This document shows, piece by piece, positions 54,960 through 63,281 of a stretch of DNA of 64,000 nucleotides. The notes beneath the pieces were generated by a model. That model did not search any database and was not told the DNA's origin. It saw only the letters and a program-made list of their open reading frames with translations. Numbering within the stretch: position 1 is the stretch's first letter; each line of letters begins with the position of its first letter. A program made the position numbers and the translations under genes. This stretch comes from Chondrus crispus. Its lineage: Eukaryota; Rhodophyta; Florideophyceae; Gigartinales; Gigartinaceae. Location of the stretch: contig NW_005179058.1 of the NCBI RefSeq assembly GCF_000350225.1, positions 413,941 through 477,940 on the forward strand, in the 5' to 3' direction.

Positions 54960-55260
54960 CGGCGCTGCGCCCTCGCCCCCATGGCGAGGGGCGCGTGGAC
55001 GAGGAGATTACCACGCGCTGCGACCTCGCCCCGATGGCGAGTGGCGCGTGGACGAGGAGAATACCACGCGCTGCGACCTCGCCCCGATGGCGAGGGGCGC
55101 GTGGACGAGGAGAATACCGCGCGCTCTGCCCTCGTCCCGATGACGAGGGGCGCGTGGACGAGCAGAATACCACGCGCTGCGCCCTCGCCCCGATGGCGAG
55201 GGGCGCGTGAAAGAGGAGAATACCGCGCGCTCTGCCCTCGCCCCGATTGCCGAGGGGGGG
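54960..55260 (+). repeat. 53-bp tandem repeat, six units, each with a hairpin
   Basis: The unit recurs at exact 53-base spacing, marked by CCTCG at 54971, 55024, 55077, 55130, 55183 and 55236. Most units contain CCTCGCC, five bases and GGCGAGG, a perfect 7-bp stem. In the fourth unit both arms change (CCTCGTC / GACGAGG), which keeps the pairing. As 53 is not a multiple of three, the unit reads in all frames and long ORFs here are artefacts. Confidence 0.9.
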
Positions 55261-55324
55261 CGACGAAGATGACACCCGCGTGGGACTTTACCGCCGCACC
55301 GCAGCGCGGAGTGGGCGCGCCGCG

Positions 55325-55480
55325 CCCTCGCCATCGGTGGCGAGGGCCGATAAGGATAAGGATCGTCGTCGCGCGTCGTTGCGCGCCGCGACCTCGCCCT
55401 CGGTGGCGAGGGCCGATAGGATAAGGACCGTTGTCACGCGTCGTCGCGCGCCGCGTCCTCGCCACCGACAGCGTGGGCCA
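55325..55480 (+). repeat. 66-bp tandem repeat, about three units, each with a hairpin
   Basis: Units start at about 55326, 55392 and 55457. They contain CCCTCGCC...GGCGAGGG stems and the words AAGGATAAGGA and CGTCGCGCG. The block is related to the 53-bp units only through the stem. Confidence 0.75.
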
Positions 55481-56493
55481 GCAACTCTACAGTACGGGGG
55501 GGGGTACCGACCGCCACTGCCCGGGCACAGGCCCCAGAGCGCCTCCGCTCGCGCCGGTATAATGAGGCAAACCGTGCGGCGGAATCCGACGGCGTGCCCG
55601 CCACGAAGGCGAGGTACGCCAGATACGGACTTCGCGTCTTCGCGCTGTCGCCTCGACGGCGAGCGGCAAGAAGAAGGGTAGCGAACGACTACGCGTCCGC
55701 GCACTTTCCCGATGGCGAGTAGCGCCGCCAGTGAGGCCACCGTCGCGAGCGCAATTGTGAATGCCGATCACACACCGGACGGACCTCCGCGCATCCGACG
55801 CTGCAGTCGTACGAGAGGAGCCGTTCACTCTCGCGCCTCCCGTTGTTCTACGAAGAGAGCCATGTTCGAACAGCATGATGGGCACGCGGAGTGACGACCG
55901 CCGGCAACCGCGAGGAGAGAGGCGCGACCCGTAAAGGCGCTGCACGAAGCGCCTTGTACGCGATCGTCGCCCCAGACAGGGGGCAGCGACGGTAGATGAG
56001 GGTGAAATGGAGGAAAATACTCCCCCCCCACACGAAGCGGGTGAAGGGGAGTATGAGCGGTGCTCCTCGACGGGGACCGGGTAAAACGAACAAGAGCATT
56101 CTCTACGAACCCAAGGCCGCATTGACCGCCCCGGGCGACGGAGGGGGGCCTGGTCATAACAAAGACACGTGAGACAGGGGCGATGAACACCACGAGTACA
56201 GTATCCACACCGGGGAAGCCGTCCGCAAAGAGGGGTCAGAAACGCAGCAGGGCTCGGAGATCACGCAACGCCGCGTACGGAACCGGGCGCGCAGCGAGGA
56301 AGGACGCCAAATGCCGGGGGAGGGATGAGGGAGGAGGACAGCAAACGGAAGGGGTGAACAAGAACGGAGAGCACGACGCACGAGAAAGTAAGGAACGAAC
56401 GCAGGCGGGGGGCGATAGGGAAACAAGGATCGAGTCTGGGAAGGAAGCACGAGTCCTCCTACAGGCACATGTAAACGCGGACGTTCACACTTG

Positions 56494-56506
56494 TCGGGGG
56501 GGCCGT
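56494..56506 (+). promoter_or_regulatory. gyp2 polypurine tract
   Basis: The G-rich run GTCGGGGGGGCCG precedes the 3' LTR at 56507. A near copy (AAGGGGGGGCC) lies just after the pol stop at 54060-54070. Confidence 0.6.
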
Positions 56507-57187
56507 GTAGTATAACCCCCCCTGGGGGCTTTTTAGTTAGATTGGATCAACAACAGGATCCCCTACTGTAGAGCTCCACGCTCTACAGTACAACCGCGCC
56601 TGTCCACGTGTACACCACGGGGACAAGGGACATGCGCATTCACGTGTACACGTGTACCACGCCCGAACGAGGCGCGCACGCACCACGGGTAATACGTGTA
56701 CTGTCAGCCTCGACATAGCTGACAGTATTACAGTGCAGGCCGACCTGCACTACAGTAGCCCACTACAGTACCTCGGTACTGTAGTGTTATGATAGATTGT
56801 TTTGTATATTAAACATGGGGCGGACCGGCGGCGGTGGAGGAGGACAAGCACGGACTTGTCACCGACCGACCGTCAAGGTCCGACTTCCCGCTTATTCTAA
56901 GGTAACGCTCGCTAATTACCTTAGAAGCGGCACCGAGCAGTACGCCCACGAGCCGGCTCCGCCTCCGCCCGTCGGTACTGGATCGTTACCCAGTACCGCG
57001 CCGGGGCGTCGAGGCGTCGAACCGCTCGCGTGTACCGGCGTCCTCCCCGTCCCCGCTCTACCACGCTACCCGGGCCCGCTGCCCGGTGCCGTTAGCTGGT
57101 GTTCCGCTTCACCCCCGTCTTCCCGATCGACAAGGGTCTCGGTCGAACTGTGCATACACCCCTATCGCCGGGGGTGTTTATGCTACA
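56507..57187 (+). repeat. gyp2 3' LTR
   Basis: It begins TGTAGTATAACCCCCC and ends GTGTTTATGCTACA (681 bases). It contains the four-hairpin array (56564-56786), a TATA-like word (GTATATTAAAC near 56802) and a G/C-rich downstream part with more hairpins (TAAGGTAA / TTACCTTA; GTACTGG / CCAGTAC). The right flank TTCGT is the target duplication. Confidence 0.93.
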
Positions 57188-57631
57188 TTCGTCACGTTAA
57201 CCTCGTCGGACTCATCGGAGGGATAGACGGCAGGTGGTTGCCCATACTCGGCGCGAACTGCCGTTGCAGCCACTTTGTTCACCGGTATCGTACGAACATC
57301 CTCAGGTTCGATTACTTTGCGTCGGCGTCCATGACCGCACACAACGGCGCCATCGTCCCGCACCGACTTTACAACATCCTCGACCCACTGTTCCCTGGGT
57401 CGGTTGCCACCGGGGACTAGTATGAGAACGTGATCCCCCTTCTTGATCAATCGCTCCGAGAGTCCTTTCGGTGCGGGGCGGGCTTTTATGACACGTGCTA
57501 GGAGTCTTCGGTTTTCTATTTCGGCATAAGCGTCCCGAAAGGACAAGGGGAGAGTTACCTTGCCAGATCCTGAGATACTTGGCGTGTAACCTCTAACAAG
57601 CTCGAATGCCGACGCGGTTCGGTTTCCGTAC

Positions 57632-58251
57632 TGTAGCATAAACACCCCTAAACGGATAGGGGTGTATGCTTAGTCCTGGAAGACCCGTACGTACGAGAAG
57701 ACGGGGGAAGTCAGACCAGCTAACGAAACCGAAGCACGGGCCCGGGTAGCGTGGTAGAGCGGGATCGGGGGGAGGACGCGCACACGCGCGGGCCGATCTA
57801 CGCCTCGACGCCCCGGAGCAGCGCTGGGTTACGTTCCAGCGCTGACGGGCGGAGGTGGATCTAGGCTCGCTCGTGTGCTCGCGCGCCCTCTACCCGCGCT
57901 CGGTCTCGCCTTAAGGTAGCTAACGGAAGCTTCCTTAGGATAAGCTGGAAGTCAGACCTAGGCGGTCGGTCGTGGACAAGTCCGTGCTTGTCCCCCCCTT
58001 CGCCGCCGGTCCGCTCCGTTATTTAATATACAATTAGTCTAGCGTAACTTAGTACAGTACGTACTGTACTATGCGGTACTACAGTAGTCGGCACTGTCAG
58101 CGGACAGGGCTTACTGTATACGCGTCGTACACGTATGGTACACGTGGGGGCGCGTGCGCCCCTGCACGTGTGGTACAGGCTCTCTGTAAGGTCCGTACCT
58201 TACAGAGCCGGATCCAATTTCTTATCTAATCCTTTTGGTAGTTATACTACA
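57632..58251 (-). repeat. solo LTR of the gyp2 family inside copia integrase
   Basis: On the plus strand it begins TGTAGCATAAACACC and ends GTTATACTACA. It is flanked by the perfect duplication CGTAC (57627-57631 and 58252-58256). It is the reverse of the gyp2 LTRs and clearly diverged, yet keeps hairpins at matching places (82-107 and 51-70 of the 58100s and 58000s respectively: 58182-58207 and 58051-58070). No internal region remains. Confidence 0.92.
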
Positions 58252-58659
58252 CGTACAAGACATTCAAGACGAACAGAGCGGCATGTAGCCGATCAACGAT
58301 TGGTAGCTCTGCGAATGCCTCATCTTTCCCTAGGCGTTCGAGTGCATCCTTGACTACTATGTTTTTGCGTTCCACCGGCCCGGCCTTGTTATGTCGGCGA
58401 GCTGGCAAATCTCGGAAGCCAATTAAACTGGCCTTAGCCCATGATCGCATTTTACCCTTGTTGAATTCTTGGTCAGCCCAAAATTCAACCGGGTCGCCAT
58501 GACGTAAAATCCAGATGTTCTCCAGCTGCCTGAGTATAAACGAAAGCTCATTCGATCCCAATAGACATGCTTCGGAGTATCCTGTGTAAAAATCGACGAT
58601 ATGCAAGAAGACATCCTCTCCCCAATAAAAGACGTCGAAGTAAACACGGTCATTGAAGC

Positions 58660-58735
58660 GGAGATGTATACGCGTATACATCTCCGGCAAGGAAATTCAC
58701 GTTTAGTCGCGACTAAACGTGAATTTCCTTGCCGG
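58660..58735. repeat. two adjoining perfect palindromes (26 and 52 bp)
   Basis: 58660-58685 is a perfect 26-bp palindrome (centre CG, arms beginning GGAGATGTATACG). 58684-58735 is a perfect 52-bp palindrome (arms beginning CCGGCAAGGAAATTCACG, centre TCGCGA). They overlap by two bases. They lie between the zinc region and the core of copia integrase and account for the loss of frame there. Confidence 0.95.
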
Positions 58736-59065
58736 ATAGGCCTCCCCACTTTTTAGACAAACTCGACGCTTTCCCATGAGATTGTGGATCGCCTCATGAA
58801 GGGACGGGTGCCACTTCTTACTACGAGCCAATAAAACACGACACGTCTCAGGATGTATATGTGTGCGTGCATGAATGCGCTGCACCAGACGGGCAGAATC
58901 GGTCACAGGATCGACTTCCCCCTTCACTGTGGACCAGTTCAATCCGGATTCGAGCAGATTGAGCAACATGCTCTCGGCACTCAATGAAATCCTCGCATGA
59001 TTGTCCCAATCGCTGAGGAACGTCCTCAGTGTAACAGTCCCACGATGGGGTATCGTCAGTTGCAC

Positions 59066-59413
59066 TCAAGTGTCATGGTGGGACTCTATAGCTTTGTACT
59101 TGCAAAGAAAATCCTTGCCAATTGTAAAGGGAACCTCTCCATCGACGACCAGCACCGAGGCCGGCACGAAAGCGCCTCGACCGACCGGAATTGGTATCAT
59201 TGCTCTGCCAATGATCGATTCCGGTGTGGAGTGGTTTTCTGTAGTACCGAAAGCGTGAGCCGTGGGCTCGCCATCGCTGAGTGGTTGTACCTCGACTTTA
59301 ACACCGAGTTCATTGGCGAGTCCCACGTAGGTTGGCATACCGATCACACTCCCTTGCGCACCACCATCAATGAGAGCATAATGCACGTCATGCGGTTCCC
59401 CATTCGCAACCAT
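59066..59413 (-). pseudogene. copia protease
   Basis: The frame reads VHYALIDGGAQGSVIGMPTY (near 59375), where the retropepsin motif D-S/T-G has become D-G-G, and ends with VDGEVPFTIGKDFLCKYKAI (near 59120), the usual I-G-x-D-F/L motif before integrase. About 115 codons are open. It follows gag in a shifted frame. The DGG sequence probably removes catalytic support, but the general fold is clear. Confidence 0.7.
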
Positions 59414-61024
59414 TTTTTTCCAGTCGTTGCACCTGAATAAGTGGTCAGGGACATACCGGTGTTGATCACATCTGGTGCATCAGCACAAAAGACCTCAGAA
59501 AAATTAGTTTTCAATCGACTACTACCACTGGCAGTATCGCTCGAGGTTACGGGGGCTGCATCTCCGCCACCCCTGTGTGGGGTCTGTGACCTGCTGCCGC
59601 GGTTTGTAGAGTCTCCTTTTGCTCTCTCCTTTCGCTGGCGAGTCTTCTTACGAAGCTTCTCTTTGCAATTGGGATTTTCACTAGCGTAGTAATTCCCCCC
59701 ACACTCCCAACAGACTACAGGCTTGCCCTTATTAGTCATCCTGGTGTAGGTTGTCCCGATTGGGTTATGACCTTGGCGCTGCTTGCCTTGCTCTCGAGAC
59801 TCTCTTTTATTAGCGCCTTGTATCGCTAACTCACCTTGGTCGATACGGCGGAGCGCCACCCTGACAGACTCCGTAGAGGGCATCGCCTCGCGGCCATCCT
59901 GCTTCAGGTTTGCCCCATCAGTCCGAGCTCGGGTTACATCAGTACGACAAACTAATTCCGACAGCGACCCGAAATTGTCGCGGGCTCTTGTTTCCGATAG
60001 CTTTGCAGCAGCCAGTTTTCCGCGTAAAGTAGAGAGAGTCTCTAACGTTTCTTTCCCCAACGCGCTAGCGCTAATAGCAGCTGTCTCAGCTGATTCAGCC
60101 TGGTCAGAAGCGCTTTACAGCTTTGAAGCGAACTCAGAGAGCTTCTCTTCTGCCAATTGGATTCTCCTGAGGGTGTAATCGATCTCGATCTGACTAAAAG
60201 CCACCAGTTCCGTGCCATCGGCTCGGGTATCGGCCAACCCAACACCCGAGCTGTCACCTGTCACCATACCTGCATCTCCAGCACCCTGAGTGCCAGTACG
60301 GCTTTGAGCCTCATGAGTCGTTGTATCCGATGATTCGGCGCGATATATTCTTGAGCGTGAAAGCTGACTAAAAGTGTCGCGCACACTACGAATGGGAACC
60401 ACTTGGGTGGTTAAGCGCCTACCTTCCTCTGTATTCTCCATAGTTGTTACATATGACTTATGATGCCTCATAGCGTGGTCCAGTACCACACCAAACTCTG
60501 GACGCGGTAAATTTGCATGGATGATGCAATTAAGTGATAGCAACTCTTGCACTCCAGCAGAATTTGCAACATCGCCATGAGCCTGGGCGTACTTGTAACA
60601 TAGCGAGCTATATTCGGACCAATATTTATCATAGGTCTGATTGGTTCCATGACGTTTTGCCATTAAGTCCCTCCATCTCTGAGCAGTTTCCAGGAAGGAT
60701 GCCCCCCCGGTCTATCGGATCGATCTTATCCAGTAGTTCTTCGACCAACAACACAAACTCTTGTTCCGTAAGAGAAGCCGATATGCCTCCCCTAATAGAC
60801 TCGAGTCGTTGACCAGCGCTACCTCTGACATTTGTGATAATTGTGAGAAGTTGCTGTCCGTATGAGAGCTTCTTCTCCTTGTTAGTCGTGAGCTCTTGAT
60901 AGGATATCCAGTCCAATAGCAAACGACGATATAGTCTTGGGTTACTCGACTCATAGAACACCGGAACCTCTCCCGGCTTCACAGTCTTGTAATTCCCATC
61001 CAGTTTACCTCCACCTGGGCCCAT
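59344..61024 (-). pseudogene. copia gag (two frameshifts)
   Basis: The ORF starts near MGPGGGKLDGNYKTVKPGE (ATG 61024), and open pieces continue at 60663-60115 and 60060-59344. The helical part (RLLLDWISYQELTTNKEKK; YWSEYSSLCYKYAQAHGDV) fits a UBN2/gag-type capsid. The nucleocapsid region has CWECGGNYYASENPNC, a zinc knuckle in which the His is Tyr, followed by a basic stretch (KEKLRKKTRQRKER). Frameshifts lie near 60690 and 60100. The start lies only 3 bases from the LTR, and the frame is open back into the LTR to 61126. Confidence 0.75.
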
Positions 61025-61027
61025 AAC

Positions 61028-61477
61028 TATGGGCGGCGATGACGGTAGCGGCGAGAGTTCGCAAGGTCCAATCGATGGAATGCTACTCGGGGACAGTTCC
61101 CACCAATAGGCAGGCGTGTGGAGCACCGTAGTCCAAATAACCAGCGTGGGAATGCCCGTGTGCTAGCGTTTCGCAATCTCCTTTCGAGGGTTCAAGTGGC
61201 CATTCGTGGCCTAACCTTTATTGTACTGTACTCAGTTCAGTGAAGACCGTTTAGTCGCCTTCCCCTCTCCCTTCTTCCTTCTTTCCTCCTTCGTCTCTGG
61301 CCAACCCCCCCTTATCTCGTTCCAGGGAATCAACCCTGCGCTTGCCCATTTAGGACTTGCACCTCCGAGCAGCCCAATCTATTCTGGGTAGGAAGAATGA
61401 CAATTACTATCCCCAATTAAAGTACTAGATGCTTAATGTTGCCAGCCAACACGTGGCAAATTGGCCTCCCTTCAACA
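61028..61477 (-). repeat. copia 5' LTR
   Basis: It pairs with 31672-32121. The target duplication CCACG follows at 61478-61482. The gag frame is open through the last 33 codons of this LTR (minus strand 61126-61028). Confidence 0.9.
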
Positions 61478-61730
61478 CCACGACAACTCTTCTCACTCTG
61501 CGTCCTTTGGTACCCGCATCTCACCCCCGAAAGCCCCCCTGCCATGGGCGTAACTCGCCGCCTAACGCGAACGGTTGTCCGCCAATCTCGAAAGCTCTCT
61601 CGTAAAGTACGTACGTACCGTATGTACGATACTCGTACAATCCCCTATCCCGGTACCATCCGTTTACTAACCCTATGTCCAGCTTCTGCATCGGTCTCCC
61701 CTCTTTGGCCACCACAAAACCTCCGCTAAT

Positions 61731-62144
61731 GTGGCCAATCTCCCGCCGCCAAACTGCCCAGCCCTCGAACGCCAAGTTCTCTCTCTCGTCAACAGCACGC
61801 GTAAGTCGCGGAACCTGCGCTCTCTCTCTCTACATACCTCCCTGACTTCCGCCGCCAAGGATCACTCACTCGACCAGGCGCGACGTCGCAAAATGACACA
61901 CAAGGGCAGGGATGGTTCCACTGTGTCGCACCGCATCACGAAACGGGGCTACAATTATCGCTATGCTGCGGAGAATGTCGCGTATGGGCAAAGCTCGTCG
62001 CAGAGGGTCTTTGACATGTGGATGCACAGCAGAGGACATAGAAAGAATATTTTGAATGACAGGGTCCGCCATATGGGGGTTTACGCGGCGAGGGGAAGGA
62101 ATGGTAAACTGTATTGGACACAAGTTTTTGGTACTTTGCGGTAG
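61731..62144 (+). CDS. CAP/PR-1 (SCP-like) domain protein
   Basis: 137 residues, nearly all of them the CAP domain. Seen are ERQVLSLVNSTRKSRNLRSL (helix 1), SAAKDHSLDQARRRKMTHKG (conserved His), AAENVAYGQ (CAP Glu) and FDMWMHSRGHRKNILNDRVRHMGV (second His), ending with a short TQVFGTLR strand. This is the length and order of short CAP proteins of bacteria and algae. Most are secreted, but this ORF has no signal peptide at its Met. A short ORF upstream (61541-61729) ends at the same point, so the true start or a first exon may lie upstream. It has intact codons and stands free of transposon sequence. The copia insertion ends 250 bases upstream, in its promoter region. Confidence 0.85.
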   Translation: MANLPPPNCPALERQVLSLVNSTRKSRNLRSLSLHTSLTSAAKDHSLDQARRRKMTHKGRDGSTVSHRITKRGYNYRYAAENVAYGQSSSQRVFDMWMHSRGHRKNILNDRVRHMGVYAARGRNGKLYWTQVFGTLR

Positions 62145-63281
62145 CTGCCGGGCGTAGCAGTGCACTCCGCCGTCTTCTTTGTAGCTACACAGGGGAAGGT
62201 GGCCTGTGGGGAAGCCTTTTAACGCTCCCCCATCATCGTCCGCGAAATAACGGTGTCTGCAAGGAAATCAAATCTTTGATTCGAAGTTGCGGGGTACTTA
62301 CTACCGCTCTGAACGAATGTGCACAACGCGAGTTGAGACTTTGGACCAGAACTTTGGGGGCATATTCTTCAGAGAACGTTGCACATCTGGAAGCCTCGCT
62401 CCAACTGCTGTCTCAAAGTATCGCTGGTGTGATGAAATGACTAGTGAATGCCTTAGCCGTCTTGGAGGATATGTCTGTGCATGGCATATTTGTCTTGTTC
62501 GGTGTCGGTGGCCGTTTGCATCAAGAGTTGACACGATTTTTCTGGACAGCTGGCAGCACTCTGGTGGATGTCACGGATGGACTCAACCATGAACTTGAGA
62601 CGCTTCAACCAACGACACACTGGCCGTATTTTCTTATACTACACTACCCTTGGGTAGTTGATTTTGAACTGTATCGATGAGGATATTGCGTAATGAAAGG
62701 ATTCAATGAAGCTCGTAGGTATGCACGCCAGAATATGATGATGCACGCGATTCAATTTAAAATGTATTTATCCACAATCACCTTGCAAGTTCTTGCAGCG
62801 ATGCCGCAGGGAAAGTGCCGCAGGGGAAGGCGTACAAATGTGAGCCCCGAGAAGATAGACCCACACATCGGGAACGACGGGGGCCGACCGGAGATGAGGG
62901 TGCGAGAGAAGAAGATTTTATAGTGTAGTTGAGGTCGGATGATATGGATACAATAAATGTGAGCTCCGAGAAGATAGACCCACACATCGGGAACGATGCG
63001 GGCCGACTGGAGATGAGCAGTGAGGGTGCGAGAGAGGAAGTTTTTATGGCGTGGTCGAGGTGGGATGATATGGATACAATATATGTGACACGTGGCACGA
63101 AGCAGTCAATTTCGGGGACGGAGGCGAGGCGAAGCGAGGCGTGGACGGCGAGGCATGTCGGGATGTGACGACGTGGCGGCGATCGCCGTATAACTGCAGG
63201 GAGGCAGATGTCCCTCGCGCTGTTTCAAAAGTTAAGAGTGCAGCGAGCCCCCTCGATCGAGGTGGCAGTAGCCCCATCGCC
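62145..63281. other. intergenic region with a tandem duplication
   Basis: 1.1 kb between the CAP gene and the methyltransferase gene, without a supported gene. ORFs such as 62287-62592 and 62693-62923 have no domain. The right part carries a duplicated segment (62840-63084). The region probably holds both 3' ends, as the two genes converge. Confidence 0.5.
62840..63084 (+). repeat. tandem duplication, unit about 119-126 bases
   Basis: Two units start GTGAGCYCCGAGAAGATAGA at 62840 and 62959 and share GGATGATATGGATACAATA at their ends. They differ at a dozen positions, and the second has extra AGTGAG bases. A third partial start (ATATGTGA) follows at 63081. Confidence 0.9.

Larger units (their letters stand above)
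54062..56473 (+). other. gyp2 post-pol region
   Basis: 2.4 kb between pol and the polypurine tract, without a convincing gene. It holds a perfect 10-bp hairpin (54265-54289), two blocks of tandem repeats (54960-55260 and 55325-55480) and a G/A-rich stretch to the right. The end of pol (54037-54070) and the end of this region (56470-56504) share about 30 bases, so the region is bracketed by direct repeats. Confidence 0.6.
34355..57187 (+). mobile_element. gyp2: Ty3/gypsy chromovirus-type retrotransposon inserted in copia
   Basis: It is flanked by the perfect duplication TTCGT (34350-34354 and 57188-57192). It has a 5' LTR (34355-35009 plus 46674-46698, split by a CACTA transposon), primer site 46700, gag 46779-49349, protease 49812-51008, intact RT-RNase H-integrase-chromodomain (50774-54061), a 2.4 kb repeat-rich post-pol region and a 3' LTR (56507-57187). 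The 5' and 3' LTRs are about 97% identical, so gyp2 is young. Without the CACTA insert the element is about 11.2 kb. Confidence 0.93.
57188..59065 (-). pseudogene. copia integrase (split by solo LTR and gyp2)
   Basis: On the minus strand: a His/Cys zinc region (RIHARTHIHPETCRVLLARS; RRVCLKSG, 58960-58760), a damaged stretch with palindromes (58660-58735), and the catalytic core (58640-58260: VYFDVFYWGEDVFLHIVDF, FWADQEFNKG, and Glu in AGPVERKN), the D-D-E triad of integrases. After the solo LTR (57632-58251) comes the C-terminal domain (NRTASAFELVRGYTP, then KKGDHVLILVPGGNRPREQW, 57630-57200). The frame continues past gyp2 at 34349. The enzyme would insert copia DNA. The palindromes shift the frame within it. 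Confidence 0.85.
31672..61477 (-). mobile_element. Ty1/copia retrotransposon, split by later insertions
   Basis: LTRs at 31672-32121 and 61028-61477 (450 bases each, about 98% identical) bound one element. The perfect duplication CCACG flanks it (31667-31671 and 61478-61482). On the minus strand the genes read gag (61024 to about 59380), protease, integrase (59065 to 57188, continuing at 34349) and RT-RNase H (34349-32176), which is copia order. Removing gyp2 (34355-57187), the solo LTR (57632-58251) and the duplicated pentamers leaves about 6.3 kb. The integrase-RT frame is continuous across both cuts, which confirms the nesting. Confidence 0.93.

Noticed and set aside
54960-55260. Possible CRISPR array (regular repeats with hairpins)
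   Set aside because: The whole 53-base unit is repeated with no unique spacers. The context is a eukaryotic retrotransposon and there are no cas genes.
54900-55465. Long overlapping ORFs on both strands with Arg/Gly/Ala-rich repeats
   Set aside because: They come from 53-base and 66-base tandem repeats of high G+C, which read open in several frames. There is no start context or domain.
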